Notes under the pieces: model-generated
Databases searched by the model: none
Seen by the model: the letters and a program-made list of their open reading frames with translations, nothing else
What the model was told of the DNA's origin: nothing
DNA from: DATJYV01 sp035499415
GTDB taxonomy: Bacteria; Bacteroidota; Ignavibacteria; UBA10030
Direction: 5' to 3'
DNA: 8,303 nucleotides
NCBI GenBank assembly: GCA_035499415.1
Contig: DATJYV010000115.1
Location: 1 to 8,303 of the forward strand
Translations under genes and position numbers: made by a program
Part shown: positions 1-6,608 of the stretch, in pieces
Layout of the letters: each line of letters begins with the position of its first letter
Position numbering within the stretch: the first letter of the stretch is position 1

Positions 1-527
1 TCACAAGCGTCGCGTTCGAAATCCTCGGGCCGCCGCGCCTCTCCAAGCTTTTGTACGAGGCGCACTTGCTGCACGTCTGCTTTCGAACGATGAAGGAGGT
101 CGTTGAGACATCCGCCAGGATGATCTCTGAAAAAGTAGAAGCGCGAATCCGCTCAGACGCCGGGCTTCGCTCGAGGATCATTTCCATAGGGATTCCCATC
201 CTGCTCGCAGACGGCAGGACACTGCTTCGCGGCCGGGAGGTCAAGATACCCCCCAACCGCGGGCAACAGGAGCTGCCCGTGACGGAGAAGTCGGTCAATC
301 AATGGGCGCATGACGGCTGGGTCGACCTCCGGAAGGAAAACCTGGAGCACTGGAGGTCCCGCTTTACCGCCATCATGGATGAAGTCGGCCGAATTCCGAA
401 GAAGGACACATCGTCGCGCTACTTCCGAACGAGACTTTACTGGGACAACTTCAAAGAGATCGATGCGGGAAAACTCGTTGGATGGATTTTTTCTGAAGAA
501 GAAAGGGGAATGAGAATGAAAGCGTGA
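1..527 (+). CDS. 3' end of an unrecognised protein gene (partial)
   Basis: An open frame enters from the left edge (first full codon at position 3) and runs to a TGA at 525-527, giving the last 174 residues. A TTG at 51 is a possible internal start, but the frame is open through the edge with plausible protein sequence (AFEILGPPRLSKLLYEAHLL), so the gene very probably begins upstream. The fragment is basic and mostly soluble in character. It has a helical stretch (LLYEAHLLHVCFRTMKEVVE), then a short hydrophobic patch (IISIGIPILLADG), then a Trp-rich region with motifs such as GWVDLR and LYWDNF. It ends in GKLVGWIFSEEERGMRMKA. I see no signal peptide, membrane segment or catalytic motif I can name. 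I do not recognise the family and assign no function. It is convergent with the efflux operon, with only 22 bases between the two stop codons. Confidence 0.7.
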   Translation, partial: TSVAFEILGPPRLSKLLYEAHLLHVCFRTMKEVVETSARMISEKVEARIRSDAGLRSRIISIGIPILLADGRTLLRGREVKIPPNRGQQELPVTEKSVNQWAHDGWVDLRKENLEHWRSRFTAIMDEVGRIPKKDTSSRYFRTRLYWDNFKEIDAGKLVGWIFSEEERGMRMKA

Positions 528-549
528 CCCCCCGTTTCAGGGCACCGCT

Positions 550-1782
550 CTACTCGTAGCGGAGCGCTTCGATCGGATCCAGGTTCGCAGCTTTCCAGGC
601 AGGATAGACACCAAACGCAACGCCGATGAACACGCAGAGTGAAAAACCAATGATGGCCCAGGCGAGCGGGAAAACCGGGGGAATGTTGAAGTAGAGCGCG
701 GCAAGATTCCCCGCAAGAATTCCCAGCGCAATCCCCGCAATTCCTCCAAATTGACACAGCACGACCGCCTCGGTGAGAAATTGACCGAGGATGTTGAACT
801 TCTTCGCCCCGATGGCTTTCCGAATCCCAATCTCCCTCGTCCTTTCCGTCACCGATACAAGCATGATATTCATGATCCCGACTCCGGCGGCGAGCAGAGA
901 GATGAAGCTGATGAAGCCGATGCCGAGCTTCACGTAAAGGGTAAAATCGTTGAAGGTCGAGATGAGGGAGTCGTTCGAGAAAATCGCGAAATCGTCTTCG
1001 GCTGCGGGCGCAACTTTGCGCGCCATCCGCAGGATCATACGCGCTTCCTCCATGCAATCCTCATACACATCCTGCGACTTCGCTTTGATCATCACATGCA
1101 GGTCGTGCTGTTTTCCGAACTCCTGGAGAAACGTCGAGAGTGGAATGACGATAAAATTATCGTTGTTGCCTCCCAGGACCGACCCCTTACTGTCAAACAA
1201 ACCGATCACGGTATATCGGTCATTCTGAATTTTCACCGTCGCACCGAGTGCCGCCCCATGGGGAAAGAGCTTCTTGACTACTTCCTCGCCCAGAATGGCG
1301 ACCTTTGCGTTGTGCCGGTCGTCGTCTTCGTTGATGGACCGCCCCTCCTTGACCGTCCAATCGTTGGTCGGGACCCCCGGCGCAGTTTCTCCGGCAACCG
1401 AAACGTTGGGGTTCGTCTTGAGCGGTCCGCACTGGATCGTCAGGCCGCCCTGCCACCCCTCGATGCCGACCATCTCCGCATAGGTCATCTTCTCTTCGAC
1501 GGTTCGGCATTGTTCCAGGGTGATGTCTTTTCGGTTTCTCCACTTGAGCCATTGAGTGCGGGAGCCGCCGCCAAAGACAATCGGCATCTTCTGGATTTGA
1601 AACGTATGGGCTCCAAGCTGGGACAGCCCGTTCTCGATGCTGCTCTGAAGCACCTGGAGCGCCGTCATGACCCCAATGATGGAGAAGACGCCGACCACGA
1701 CGCCGACGAGCGTCAACGCCGACCGAAGCTTGTTGCCGCGAATGGCCGCGACCGCGATCCGGAGTACTTCTCCGAATTCCAT
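550..1782 (-). CDS. MacB-like ABC transporter permease (second paralogue)
   Basis: A 410-residue inner-membrane permease of the FtsX/MacB type. It starts at ATG 1782 and stops with TAG. Topology fits the family: one N-terminal membrane helix at about 20-43, a large periplasmic domain of about 240 residues (MacB_PCD type), then three helices at about 285-310, 332-360 and 371-395. The family signature GIMNIMLVSVTERTREIGIR follows the second helix (302-321), and the protein ends in the typical LDPIEALRYE. No ATPase domain is fused, so it must use the separate ATPase encoded at 3053-3775. It is the last gene of the operon, 32 bases after the first permease. Only a weak GTGAG-like ribosome site precedes its start, so translation may partly depend on read-through from the preceding gene. 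Three cysteines (C92, C118, C243) lie in the periplasmic domain, and a disulfide is conceivable. The exported substrate is not predictable. The family call is very secure. Confidence 0.95.
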   Translation of the reverse strand: MEFGEVLRIAVAAIRGNKLRSALTLVGVVVGVFSIIGVMTALQVLQSSIENGLSQLGAHTFQIQKMPIVFGGGSRTQWLKWRNRKDITLEQCRTVEEKMTYAEMVGIEGWQGGLTIQCGPLKTNPNVSVAGETAPGVPTNDWTVKEGRSINEDDDRHNAKVAILGEEVVKKLFPHGAALGATVKIQNDRYTVIGLFDSKGSVLGGNNDNFIVIPLSTFLQEFGKQHDLHVMIKAKSQDVYEDCMEEARMILRMARKVAPAAEDDFAIFSNDSLISTFNDFTLYVKLGIGFISFISLLAAGVGIMNIMLVSVTERTREIGIRKAIGAKKFNILGQFLTEAVVLCQFGGIAGIALGILAGNLAALYFNIPPVFPLAWAIIGFSLCVFIGVAFGVYPAWKAANLDPIEALRYE

Positions 1783-1814
1783 GATGTCAGCTCACACAGA
1801 AAATTTTTGTCGCC

Positions 1815-3056
1815 TCATTCATAGCGGAGCGCTTCGACAGGATCAAGCCGCGAAGCCCGATATGCCGGCAACAGGCCGGAGACCACGCCCACGAAGATGG
1901 AGACGAGAAGCGCTACGGCGACGACGGAAATCGGCATTGCCGTCGGCAAGACCTGGTCGATGATGAGACTCAAAGGGAACGCAATGATCACGCCGATGAT
2001 ACCGCCCAGCAGGCAGAGCGCGGCCGATTCGAGCAGAAACTGCAGGAGGATGGTCCGCCGGGGGGCGCCGATCGCTTTCCGCACGCCGATCTCTCTGGTA
2101 CGCTCCGTCACCGAAACAAACATGATATTCATGATGCCGATTCCGCCGACGAACAGCGCAAGCCCCGTGATGAGCAGCCCCACCGCGGCAATGACGCTGC
2201 CGATGGCATTGAATGTCTGGATGAGCATATCCTGCTGATTGATGGCAAAATCGTCGGCCTGCGCGGGCGCAAGGTGGCGGGCTTTGCGCATGATGCCGCG
2301 AATCTCCTCTTTCGTCTCGTCCATGTTCTCGCGCGATGACGCCTTCACCCAGATGTCGATCCCGCCGCGGAATGAAATGAATTCCTTGAAGAATCGGTTG
2401 ATCGGCACGTAGACGCGGTCGTCGAGACTTTGCATCCCGAGGAAGTTCCCCTGCTTCTCGAGCACGCCGATGACGCGGAAAGCATTGGTGCCAACCTTGA
2501 TGACTTTTCCAAGAGGGTTTTCATTCGGGAAGAGGTTCTCAGAAATATCTGTTCCGATGACGCAGACAGGACGTCCGCCGTCGGCTTCCCCCTCGGTGAA
2601 GAAACGGCCGTAGGCGATATTGACGGCGGAAGTTTGAAGAAACTCCGCGCCCGTTCCAACAACGACGCCGTTCTCCAGCACTCTGCGGTTATAGTGCATG
2701 TTCGCGATCGTACCGATGATCGGCGAAACGGAACTCGCAAGTTCCGACTGTCTTTCGATTGCCTTTGCCTGTTCGATGCGGATGTCGCGGCGGTTCCGAA
2801 TGGTCCACCAATCCTGTCCCCCGCCCCAGGGCCATTTCTGGACGTAGAGCACGTCCGAGCCGAGTGCCGCGATGCTCTTGTTGAACGCACGGTTGAGTCC
2901 CTCGATGGCGGTTCCCATGAGGGTGACGGAGACGATGCCGATGATGATGCCCAGCGTCGTCAGCGCGGACCGCATCTTATTCGACGCAATGGCGCGAAAG
3001 GAAATTGCCAGACCTTCGCGGATTTCGTCGAGATAAAAACGGAGGGTGGAACTCAT
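1815..3056 (-). CDS. MacB-like ABC transporter permease (first paralogue)
   Basis: A 413-residue inner-membrane permease of the FtsX/MacB type. It has an N-terminal helix at about 30-50, a large periplasmic domain at about 51-283, and helices at about 285-312, 335-362 and 376-398. The conserved GGIGIMNIMFVSVTERTREI is at 304-323, and the C-terminus is LDPVEALRYE, nearly identical to that of the downstream paralogue. The start ATG (3054-3056) overlaps the TGA stop of the ATPase gene as ATGA, which indicates translational coupling and a stoichiometric partnership with the ATPase. The two permeases also share a periplasmic GGG...W...RNR.DI block and a DDFAI block, so they come from one duplication. 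They have diverged widely elsewhere, which favours a heterodimer, although two homodimeric complexes sharing one ATPase cannot be excluded. No ATP-binding motifs are present in this chain. Confidence 0.95.
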   Translation of the reverse strand: MSSTLRFYLDEIREGLAISFRAIASNKMRSALTTLGIIIGIVSVTLMGTAIEGLNRAFNKSIAALGSDVLYVQKWPWGGGQDWWTIRNRRDIRIEQAKAIERQSELASSVSPIIGTIANMHYNRRVLENGVVVGTGAEFLQTSAVNIAYGRFFTEGEADGGRPVCVIGTDISENLFPNENPLGKVIKVGTNAFRVIGVLEKQGNFLGMQSLDDRVYVPINRFFKEFISFRGGIDIWVKASSRENMDETKEEIRGIMRKARHLAPAQADDFAINQQDMLIQTFNAIGSVIAAVGLLITGLALFVGGIGIMNIMFVSVTERTREIGVRKAIGAPRRTILLQFLLESAALCLLGGIIGVIIAFPLSLIIDQVLPTAMPISVVAVALLVSIFVGVVSGLLPAYRASRLDPVEALRYE

Positions 3057-3775
3057 GCGGCCGCAACCGACCCTTCGGCAATCGTCCGCTGGCGATTAAG
3101 TTCGTCGTGCTCGACCTTCCCGTCGCGAATCCTGATCTTCCGGTGGGCGTGCGCGGCGATATCCTCTTCGTGCGTAACGAGGATGATCGTATTTCCTTCC
3201 CGATGGAGCGTATCGAACAGCGCCATGATCTCAATACCCGTCTTCGAATCCAGATTTCCGGTAGGCTCGTCCGCCAGGAGGATGGAGGGATTGGTCACGA
3301 GGGCGCGCGCAACGGCGACGCGCTGGCGCTGGCCTCCCGAGAGCTCATTCGGTTTATGGTGCAATCGGTCGCCCAGGCCGACGCGCGTAATTGCATCGCG
3401 GGCAAGTTGCTTGCGTTCCACCGAGCCGACTCCGCCGTAAATCAGCGGGAGCTCGACATTGTGGAGCACGTCCGAGCGTGCGAGAAGGTTGAACGTTTGG
3501 AAGACAAATCCGATTTCCTTGTTGCGGATTTTCGCAAGCTGGTTGTCGTTCATGTCGCTGACGTTCGTCGCGTTCAGCTCATACAATCCCGATGTCGGCG
3601 TGTCGAGGCATCCGATGACGTTCATCAGCGTCGATTTGCCCGAACCAGAAGGCCCCATGATGGCGACGTATTCGTTCTTCTGGATCTCCACCGTCACGCC
3701 GCGGAGAGCGTGCACCTCTTCCGCTCCCATCTGATACACTTTGGTGATGTTCTGCAGTTTGATGATTGGCGCCAT
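3053..3775 (-). CDS. ABC transporter ATPase, MacB/LolD type
   Basis: A cytoplasmic ATP-binding subunit of about 240 residues, the normal length for a stand-alone LolD/MacB-type ATPase. All catalytic motifs are intact (numbered from the chosen ATG): Walker A GPSGSGKST at about 41-49, Q-loop VFQ ending near 93, signature LSGGQ at 145-149, Walker B ILLADEP at 165-171, D-loop NLDSK at 174-178 and the switch histidine in LVTHE near 202. An ATG at 3781 begins the same frame two codons earlier, but the GGGAGA ribosome site abuts it directly. The ATG at 3775 lies about 7 bases from that site and is the better start (MAPIIKLQNITKVYQ). The gene follows the adaptor after a short gap and overlaps the first permease by ATGA. 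Its role is to hydrolyse ATP and drive the paired MacB-like permeases. LolD is the nearest alternative name, but the adaptor and TolC neighbours argue for efflux rather than lipoprotein release. Confidence 0.96.
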   Translation of the reverse strand: MAPIIKLQNITKVYQMGAEEVHALRGVTVEIQKNEYVAIMGPSGSGKSTLMNVIGCLDTPTSGLYELNATNVSDMNDNQLAKIRNKEIGFVFQTFNLLARSDVLHNVELPLIYGGVGSVERKQLARDAITRVGLGDRLHHKPNELSGGQRQRVAVARALVTNPSILLADEPTGNLDSKTGIEIMALFDTLHREGNTIILVTHEEDIAAHAHRKIRIRDGKVEHDELNRQRTIAEGSVAAA

Positions 3776-3781
3776 TCCCAT

Positions 3782-3787
3782 TCTCCC
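3782..3787 (-). promoter_or_regulatory. Ribosome binding site deciding the ATPase start
   Basis: On the minus strand the sequence reads GGGAGA followed immediately by ATGGGAATG. The first ATG has no spacer, whereas the second (start at 3775) is about 7 bases from the GGGAG core. This is the reason for shortening the ATPase by two residues. Confidence 0.6.
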
Positions 3788-3797
3788 GATGCGGATT

Positions 3798-3818
3798 CGG
3801 ACCGTTACTTCTGGTCCG
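3798..3818 (-). repeat. Intercistronic hairpin spanning the adaptor stop codon
   Basis: A perfect 6-base inverted repeat, CGGACC / GGTCCG, with a 9-base loop. In the mRNA it encloses the TAA stop of the adaptor gene and lies about 10 bases before the ATPase ribosome site. No U-run follows, so it is not a classical intrinsic terminator. It could tune ATPase translation or mRNA stability between the two cistrons, but a 6-base stem can also arise by chance. Confidence 0.35.
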
Positions 3819-5070
3819 CAACAACCGAGGAGCCGGTGCGGATCGTGGCCTTGTTGTCCACCTTCACGGTCGAGCCATTTTCAAGGTCACGGTTGATGGC
3901 CTTGAACGGCCCTGAGACGACCTCCGATCCTTCCAACTTCTCGCCGGTGACCTCCACATATGCATCATCGCTCAATCCGCGCTTCACCACGACCGTCTTT
4001 GCCTTTCCATCCTTCACGACAAACACCACTTCTTCAATCTTTTCCTCTTCCTTCTTCTTCGCCTTCTGCTCAAACTGCGCCGTTCCCTCCGTCGGTTCAT
4101 CCTTCTTCACGATCTCCTTGGGCATCCGCACGGTGACGGACTGGATCGGCACCGAGACAACATTGTAATGCGTCTGCGTCTCGATATCCGATGTCATCGA
4201 CATCCCGGGACGGAATTGGACACTGTCGGGAGGATGGAGCCGGATGCGAACTTCGAAGTTCGTGACCTGATCCTGCGTTCCCGTGCCCGTCGTCGTGGCC
4301 GTATTCGCAATGCGGGTGACCGTACCGAGAAACTTCTGGCCGGGGAACGCGTCGACATCGATCCGTGCAGTGTCGCCGACGGAGACGAGGACGACGTCGT
4401 CCTCCCCCACTTCAACCCGCGCTTCCATGCTCGACAAGTCAGCGATGGTCATGATCTGTGTTCCCTCGGTGAACGTACTGCCGCTGACACGCTCGCCCAG
4501 CTCGGAGATGAGCTCACTCACCACGCCCGACATCGGCGAATAGATGGAGGTTTTGGAGAGGGTTTCACGCGCTTCCTTCGCAGACGACACGGCCTGGTCG
4601 TAGTTCGACTTGGCACTCAGGTAATTCGCCCGTGCAACGTCCATGTCCGCATCGGCGATGAGCTTTTTATCGAACAGCCCTTTTGCCCGGTTGAAGTCCG
4701 CTTCCGCTTTCACCAGATTCGCACCGTTCATATCGGTCGCCGCCTGTGCGCGGTCATATTCCGCCTGGTAGGAGTCGGGCTTGATCCGGACCAGGAGCTG
4801 CCCCTTGGTTACACGGTCGCCTTCCTTCACCGGCAGGCCGATGATCTCTCCGCTGACTTCCGCATTGATCTTGACCTGCACCTCCGGCTGGATCTTTCCT
4901 GTCGCGGAAACTATCTGCGTGATCGTGCGCTTGACGATTTTTTCCGTTTGGACCGTGGTGATCGTCTCCTTCTTGCTCCCGAGGAACACAAGCGCCGCAA
5001 GCAGGATCAGCACTCCTCCGATGGCGGAGAGGATGATGATTTTCTTTTTCGATTTGTTACCGTTCGCCAT
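3805..5070 (-). CDS. Periplasmic adaptor (membrane-fusion protein), MacA/HlyD-like
   Basis: A 421-residue membrane-fusion protein that would bridge the inner-membrane permeases and the TolC channel. Domains in order: a short basic cytoplasmic tail (KSKKK); an uncleaved membrane anchor at about 11-31 with no lipobox; first half of the lipoyl domain at about 65-98 (VKINAEVSGEI...VKEGDRVTKGQLL); an alpha-helical hairpin at about 100-172 rich in Ala, Asp and Lys; second lipoyl half at about 173-210 (IYSPMSGVVSEL); a beta-barrel at about 213-300; and a membrane-proximal domain to the C-terminus. The membrane-proximal domain is interrupted at about 317-346 by a highly charged stretch of Lys and Glu, unlike E. 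coli MacA. Start ATG 5070 has an AAGGGAG ribosome site 9 bases upstream. The gene follows the TolC-family gene by 42 bases and precedes the ATPase by about 29, so it is an operon member. An RND-type adaptor is the alternative by sequence alone, but the neighbouring ABC genes make the ABC assignment firm. Confidence 0.94.
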   Translation of the reverse strand: MANGNKSKKKIIILSAIGGVLILLAALVFLGSKKETITTVQTEKIVKRTITQIVSATGKIQPEVQVKINAEVSGEIIGLPVKEGDRVTKGQLLVRIKPDSYQAEYDRAQAATDMNGANLVKAEADFNRAKGLFDKKLIADADMDVARANYLSAKSNYDQAVSSAKEARETLSKTSIYSPMSGVVSELISELGERVSGSTFTEGTQIMTIADLSSMEARVEVGEDDVVLVSVGDTARIDVDAFPGQKFLGTVTRIANTATTTGTGTQDQVTNFEVRIRLHPPDSVQFRPGMSMTSDIETQTHYNVVSVPIQSVTVRMPKEIVKKDEPTEGTAQFEQKAKKKEEEKIEEVVFVVKDGKAKTVVVKRGLSDDAYVEVTGEKLEGSEVVSGPFKAINRDLENGSTVKVDNKATIRTGSSVVADQK

Positions 5071-5079
5071 TATTCACAG

Positions 5080-5086
5080 CTCCCTT
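5080..5086 (-). promoter_or_regulatory. Ribosome binding site of the adaptor gene
   Basis: AAGGGAG on the minus strand, 9 bases before the adaptor ATG at 5070. It is the strongest Shine-Dalgarno match in the operon and supports that start. Confidence 0.7.
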
Positions 5087-5112
5087 CAAAAATATCGGTG
5101 CATTGCCTCCCC

Positions 5113-6468
5113 TCAGTACGCTTTTTCTCCCGTCACAAATTCAAGGTTGAATTTTGATATGATGAAGTTATACGTCGCATTCACTTTATTCGCTTCAGCG
5201 TTTACGTAATTTGCATTCGCCGTCAGGAGGTCCAGGAGAGTTCCGGACCCCAAATTGTACCGCTCTTCGGCAACCTTCTGGTCCTGCGACGCGGACACAA
5301 CGGCTTTCTGGCTGGCATTGTACTGCTCGGCGGCCGCTTCCAGATCGAGGAGCGCTTTCTTGACATCCACGTTCACGCTCCGCTCCTTCTGTAATACGGC
5401 AAGTTCGGCATTTCGTTTCGTCGTCGCCGCAATCTCGATACCCTGGTTTGTCGCAAAGCCGTCGAACAACGTCCACCGGAAACTCAGCCCCCAGTTAATG
5501 CTTTTGTTGTCGGAGATATTCGCGAACGCCGTATTCGAGAGTGAGTAGCCGGCAAAGGCCGCAACGCTCGGAAAGTAATGGCTGACCGCGGCGGTGACGC
5601 CGGCTTCGGCTGCATGGTAACTGTCTTCCGCACTCAAATAATCGGGGCGCGCGGCAAGCGCTTTCTTGCTCAGCTCGCCGAAGGTCCCCTGAATCCCGGT
5701 TGCCGCCCGGAGCTGCATCGAGTCGATCGTCGGGGAAATGGTCGGGTCGGTAATATGGTAGTCTTCCGAAACGTCGAGTCCGATCAAAGCCAACAGATCG
5801 GCCTTCGACTTGTCAAACGTGTTCCTGGCCGTGATGAGGTTCAACTCGTCCGTCGCATTGACCGACTGCTGGCGGTAGACATCCGCGAGCGAAAGAGACC
5901 CGACACGATTCGATTCCACGATGCGGTCGAGTTGTTTCTGGTCCCGCTTGAGGTTCTCTTCATTCACGTAGACCAGCTGCTCATTGCGCAGCACGTTCAG
6001 GTAATCGGTTTGGACCATGTACACGATGTTATGCCGGGTATACGTCGCCGTCTCATCGGTCGATGCAGAAGTCGAGACCGCCTTATTGAGGTTCGCTTCG
6101 CGATTCAGGTCGTCGAATATCGTGTAGCTCAGGTTGAGAGCACTGCTGTAGCTGTTCACGACGGAAAATGATGCGGGGAGCGCGCGTGGATAGCCGCCGG
6201 AGACTACTGTCGTGGCAGCGTTATCCTGTTGATATCGACCCCAACCGCCCGTGAACGCGAGTGCGGGCATATAAGTGCCGTAGGCGGCCAACACCCCGCT
6301 CCGCGCTGCAACGCCGTTGTTTTCCGCGGTCTGGATGTCAAGGTTCTGCGCCAATGCCGTCTGGACTGCCTGGTCGAGAGTGAGCGATTTTGCCTCCGGT
6401 TTCGACTGCGCAAAGCCAGCCGATACGGTGAAGAGAAAAAGAATCACGAGATGCTGAAGACGTCTCAT
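5113..6468 (-). CDS. TolC-family outer-membrane efflux channel
   Basis: A 451-residue outer-membrane factor, the normal length for the TolC/OprM family, giving the exporter its exit duct. The N-terminus is a clear signal peptide (MRRLQHLVILFLFTVSAGFA, probable cut before QSK), without a lipobox. The mature part shows the internal duplication typical of the family. Each half has a helical segment with a Gly turn (SNRVGSLSLADVYRQQ at about 186-201 and RYNLGSGTLLDLLTANANY at about 403-421), and each has a beta-strand motif (YTIFD at 115-119 and WTLFDGF at 332-338). A TTG one codon upstream (6471) would also open the frame. The ATG at 6468 is preferred because a GGAGA ribosome site lies 7 bases before it. 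It is the first gene of the operon, so its upstream region should hold the promoter. Confidence 0.95.
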   Translation of the reverse strand: MRRLQHLVILFLFTVSAGFAQSKPEAKSLTLDQAVQTALAQNLDIQTAENNGVAARSGVLAAYGTYMPALAFTGGWGRYQQDNAATTVVSGGYPRALPASFSVVNSYSSALNLSYTIFDDLNREANLNKAVSTSASTDETATYTRHNIVYMVQTDYLNVLRNEQLVYVNEENLKRDQKQLDRIVESNRVGSLSLADVYRQQSVNATDELNLITARNTFDKSKADLLALIGLDVSEDYHITDPTISPTIDSMQLRAATGIQGTFGELSKKALAARPDYLSAEDSYHAAEAGVTAAVSHYFPSVAAFAGYSLSNTAFANISDNKSINWGLSFRWTLFDGFATNQGIEIAATTKRNAELAVLQKERSVNVDVKKALLDLEAAAEQYNASQKAVVSASQDQKVAEERYNLGSGTLLDLLTANANYVNAEANKVNATYNFIISKFNLEFVTGEKAY

Positions 6469-6475
6469 CAATGGA

Positions 6476-6480
6476 TCTCC
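6476..6480 (-). promoter_or_regulatory. Ribosome binding site of the TolC-family gene
   Basis: GGAGA on the minus strand, 7 bases upstream of the ATG at 6468. It favours this ATG over the adjacent TTG codon at 6471. Confidence 0.65.
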
Positions 6481-6545
6481 AATATGGTTTTGGTCCCTAT
6501 TCGTATTATTGAGGCGAAGGTGTATGCAAATCCCTGTAATGTAAC

Positions 6546-6555
6546 GAGAATTCTC
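6546..6555. repeat. Perfect 10-base palindrome, possible operator
   Basis: GAGAATTCTC reads identically on both strands and lies about 80 bases upstream of the TolC-family start codon. It is a candidate dimer-binding site for a repressor, but its length is short enough for chance and no cognate regulator is encoded in the window. Confidence 0.3.
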
Positions 6556-6560
6556 AAGGA

Positions 6561-6586
6561 AAGTTTCATTAAATGGCCCGAAACTT
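6561..6586. repeat. Inverted repeat AAGTTTC / GAAACTT
   Basis: A perfect 7-base inverted repeat with arms at 6561-6567 and 6580-6586 and a 12-base spacer. It lies shortly after the stop of the nucleotidyltransferase gene. The stem is AT-rich and no T-run follows on the minus strand, so it is a poor intrinsic terminator. A protein-binding site is an alternative. Confidence 0.3.
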
Positions 6587-6608
6587 CAATAAATCCTCAG
6601 TTTTAGAC

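Larger units (their letters stand above)
6469..6608 (-). promoter_or_regulatory. Probable control region of the efflux operon
   Basis: This 140-base AT-richer gap lies between the nucleotidyltransferase stop and the TolC-family start. It is the only sizeable non-coding stretch on the minus strand and the natural place for the operon promoter. A weak sigma-70-like pair can be drawn: TTGCAT (plus-strand 6524-6529) and TACGAA (6500-6505) with an 18-base spacer. The -10 element matches the consensus poorly. I see no good TAnnTTTG element of the Bacteroidota type. The promoter assignment rests on position more than on motif. No riboswitch or regulator gene is visible nearby. Confidence 0.35.

Noticed and set aside
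528..549. Possible bidirectional terminator between the convergent genes
   Set aside because: Only a 3- to 4-base CCC/GGG pairing can be drawn in or near the 22-base gap, with no T-run on either side.
1783..1814. AT-rich inverted repeat-like stretch (AGAAAATTTTT) between the two permeases as a terminator or promoter
   Set aside because: The symmetry is imperfect and only a few A/T bases long. The gap is 32 bases inside an operon, so nothing supports a separate signal.
751..1824. 357-codon plus-strand open frame opposite the second permease
   Set aside because: It is antisense to a clear MacB-like permease. The translation is rich in Arg, Asp and His with no domain or membrane pattern, as expected for the mirror of a GC-rich coding strand.
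2430..3440. 336-codon plus-strand open frame opposite the first permease and ATPase
   Set aside because: Antisense shadow of two well-supported genes, with no ribosome site or motif of its own noticed.
550..3775. LolCDE lipoprotein-release system as an alternative identity
   Set aside because: The ATPase and two permeases alone would fit LolCDE, but the same operon encodes a membrane-fusion adaptor and a TolC-family channel, which Lol systems do not use.
3005..5157. Two long abutting plus-strand open frames (387 and 329 codons) opposite the ATPase and adaptor
   Set aside because: Both lie over genes with unmistakable family motifs on the other strand. Their translations are low in recognisable structure and have the composition typical of antisense shadows.
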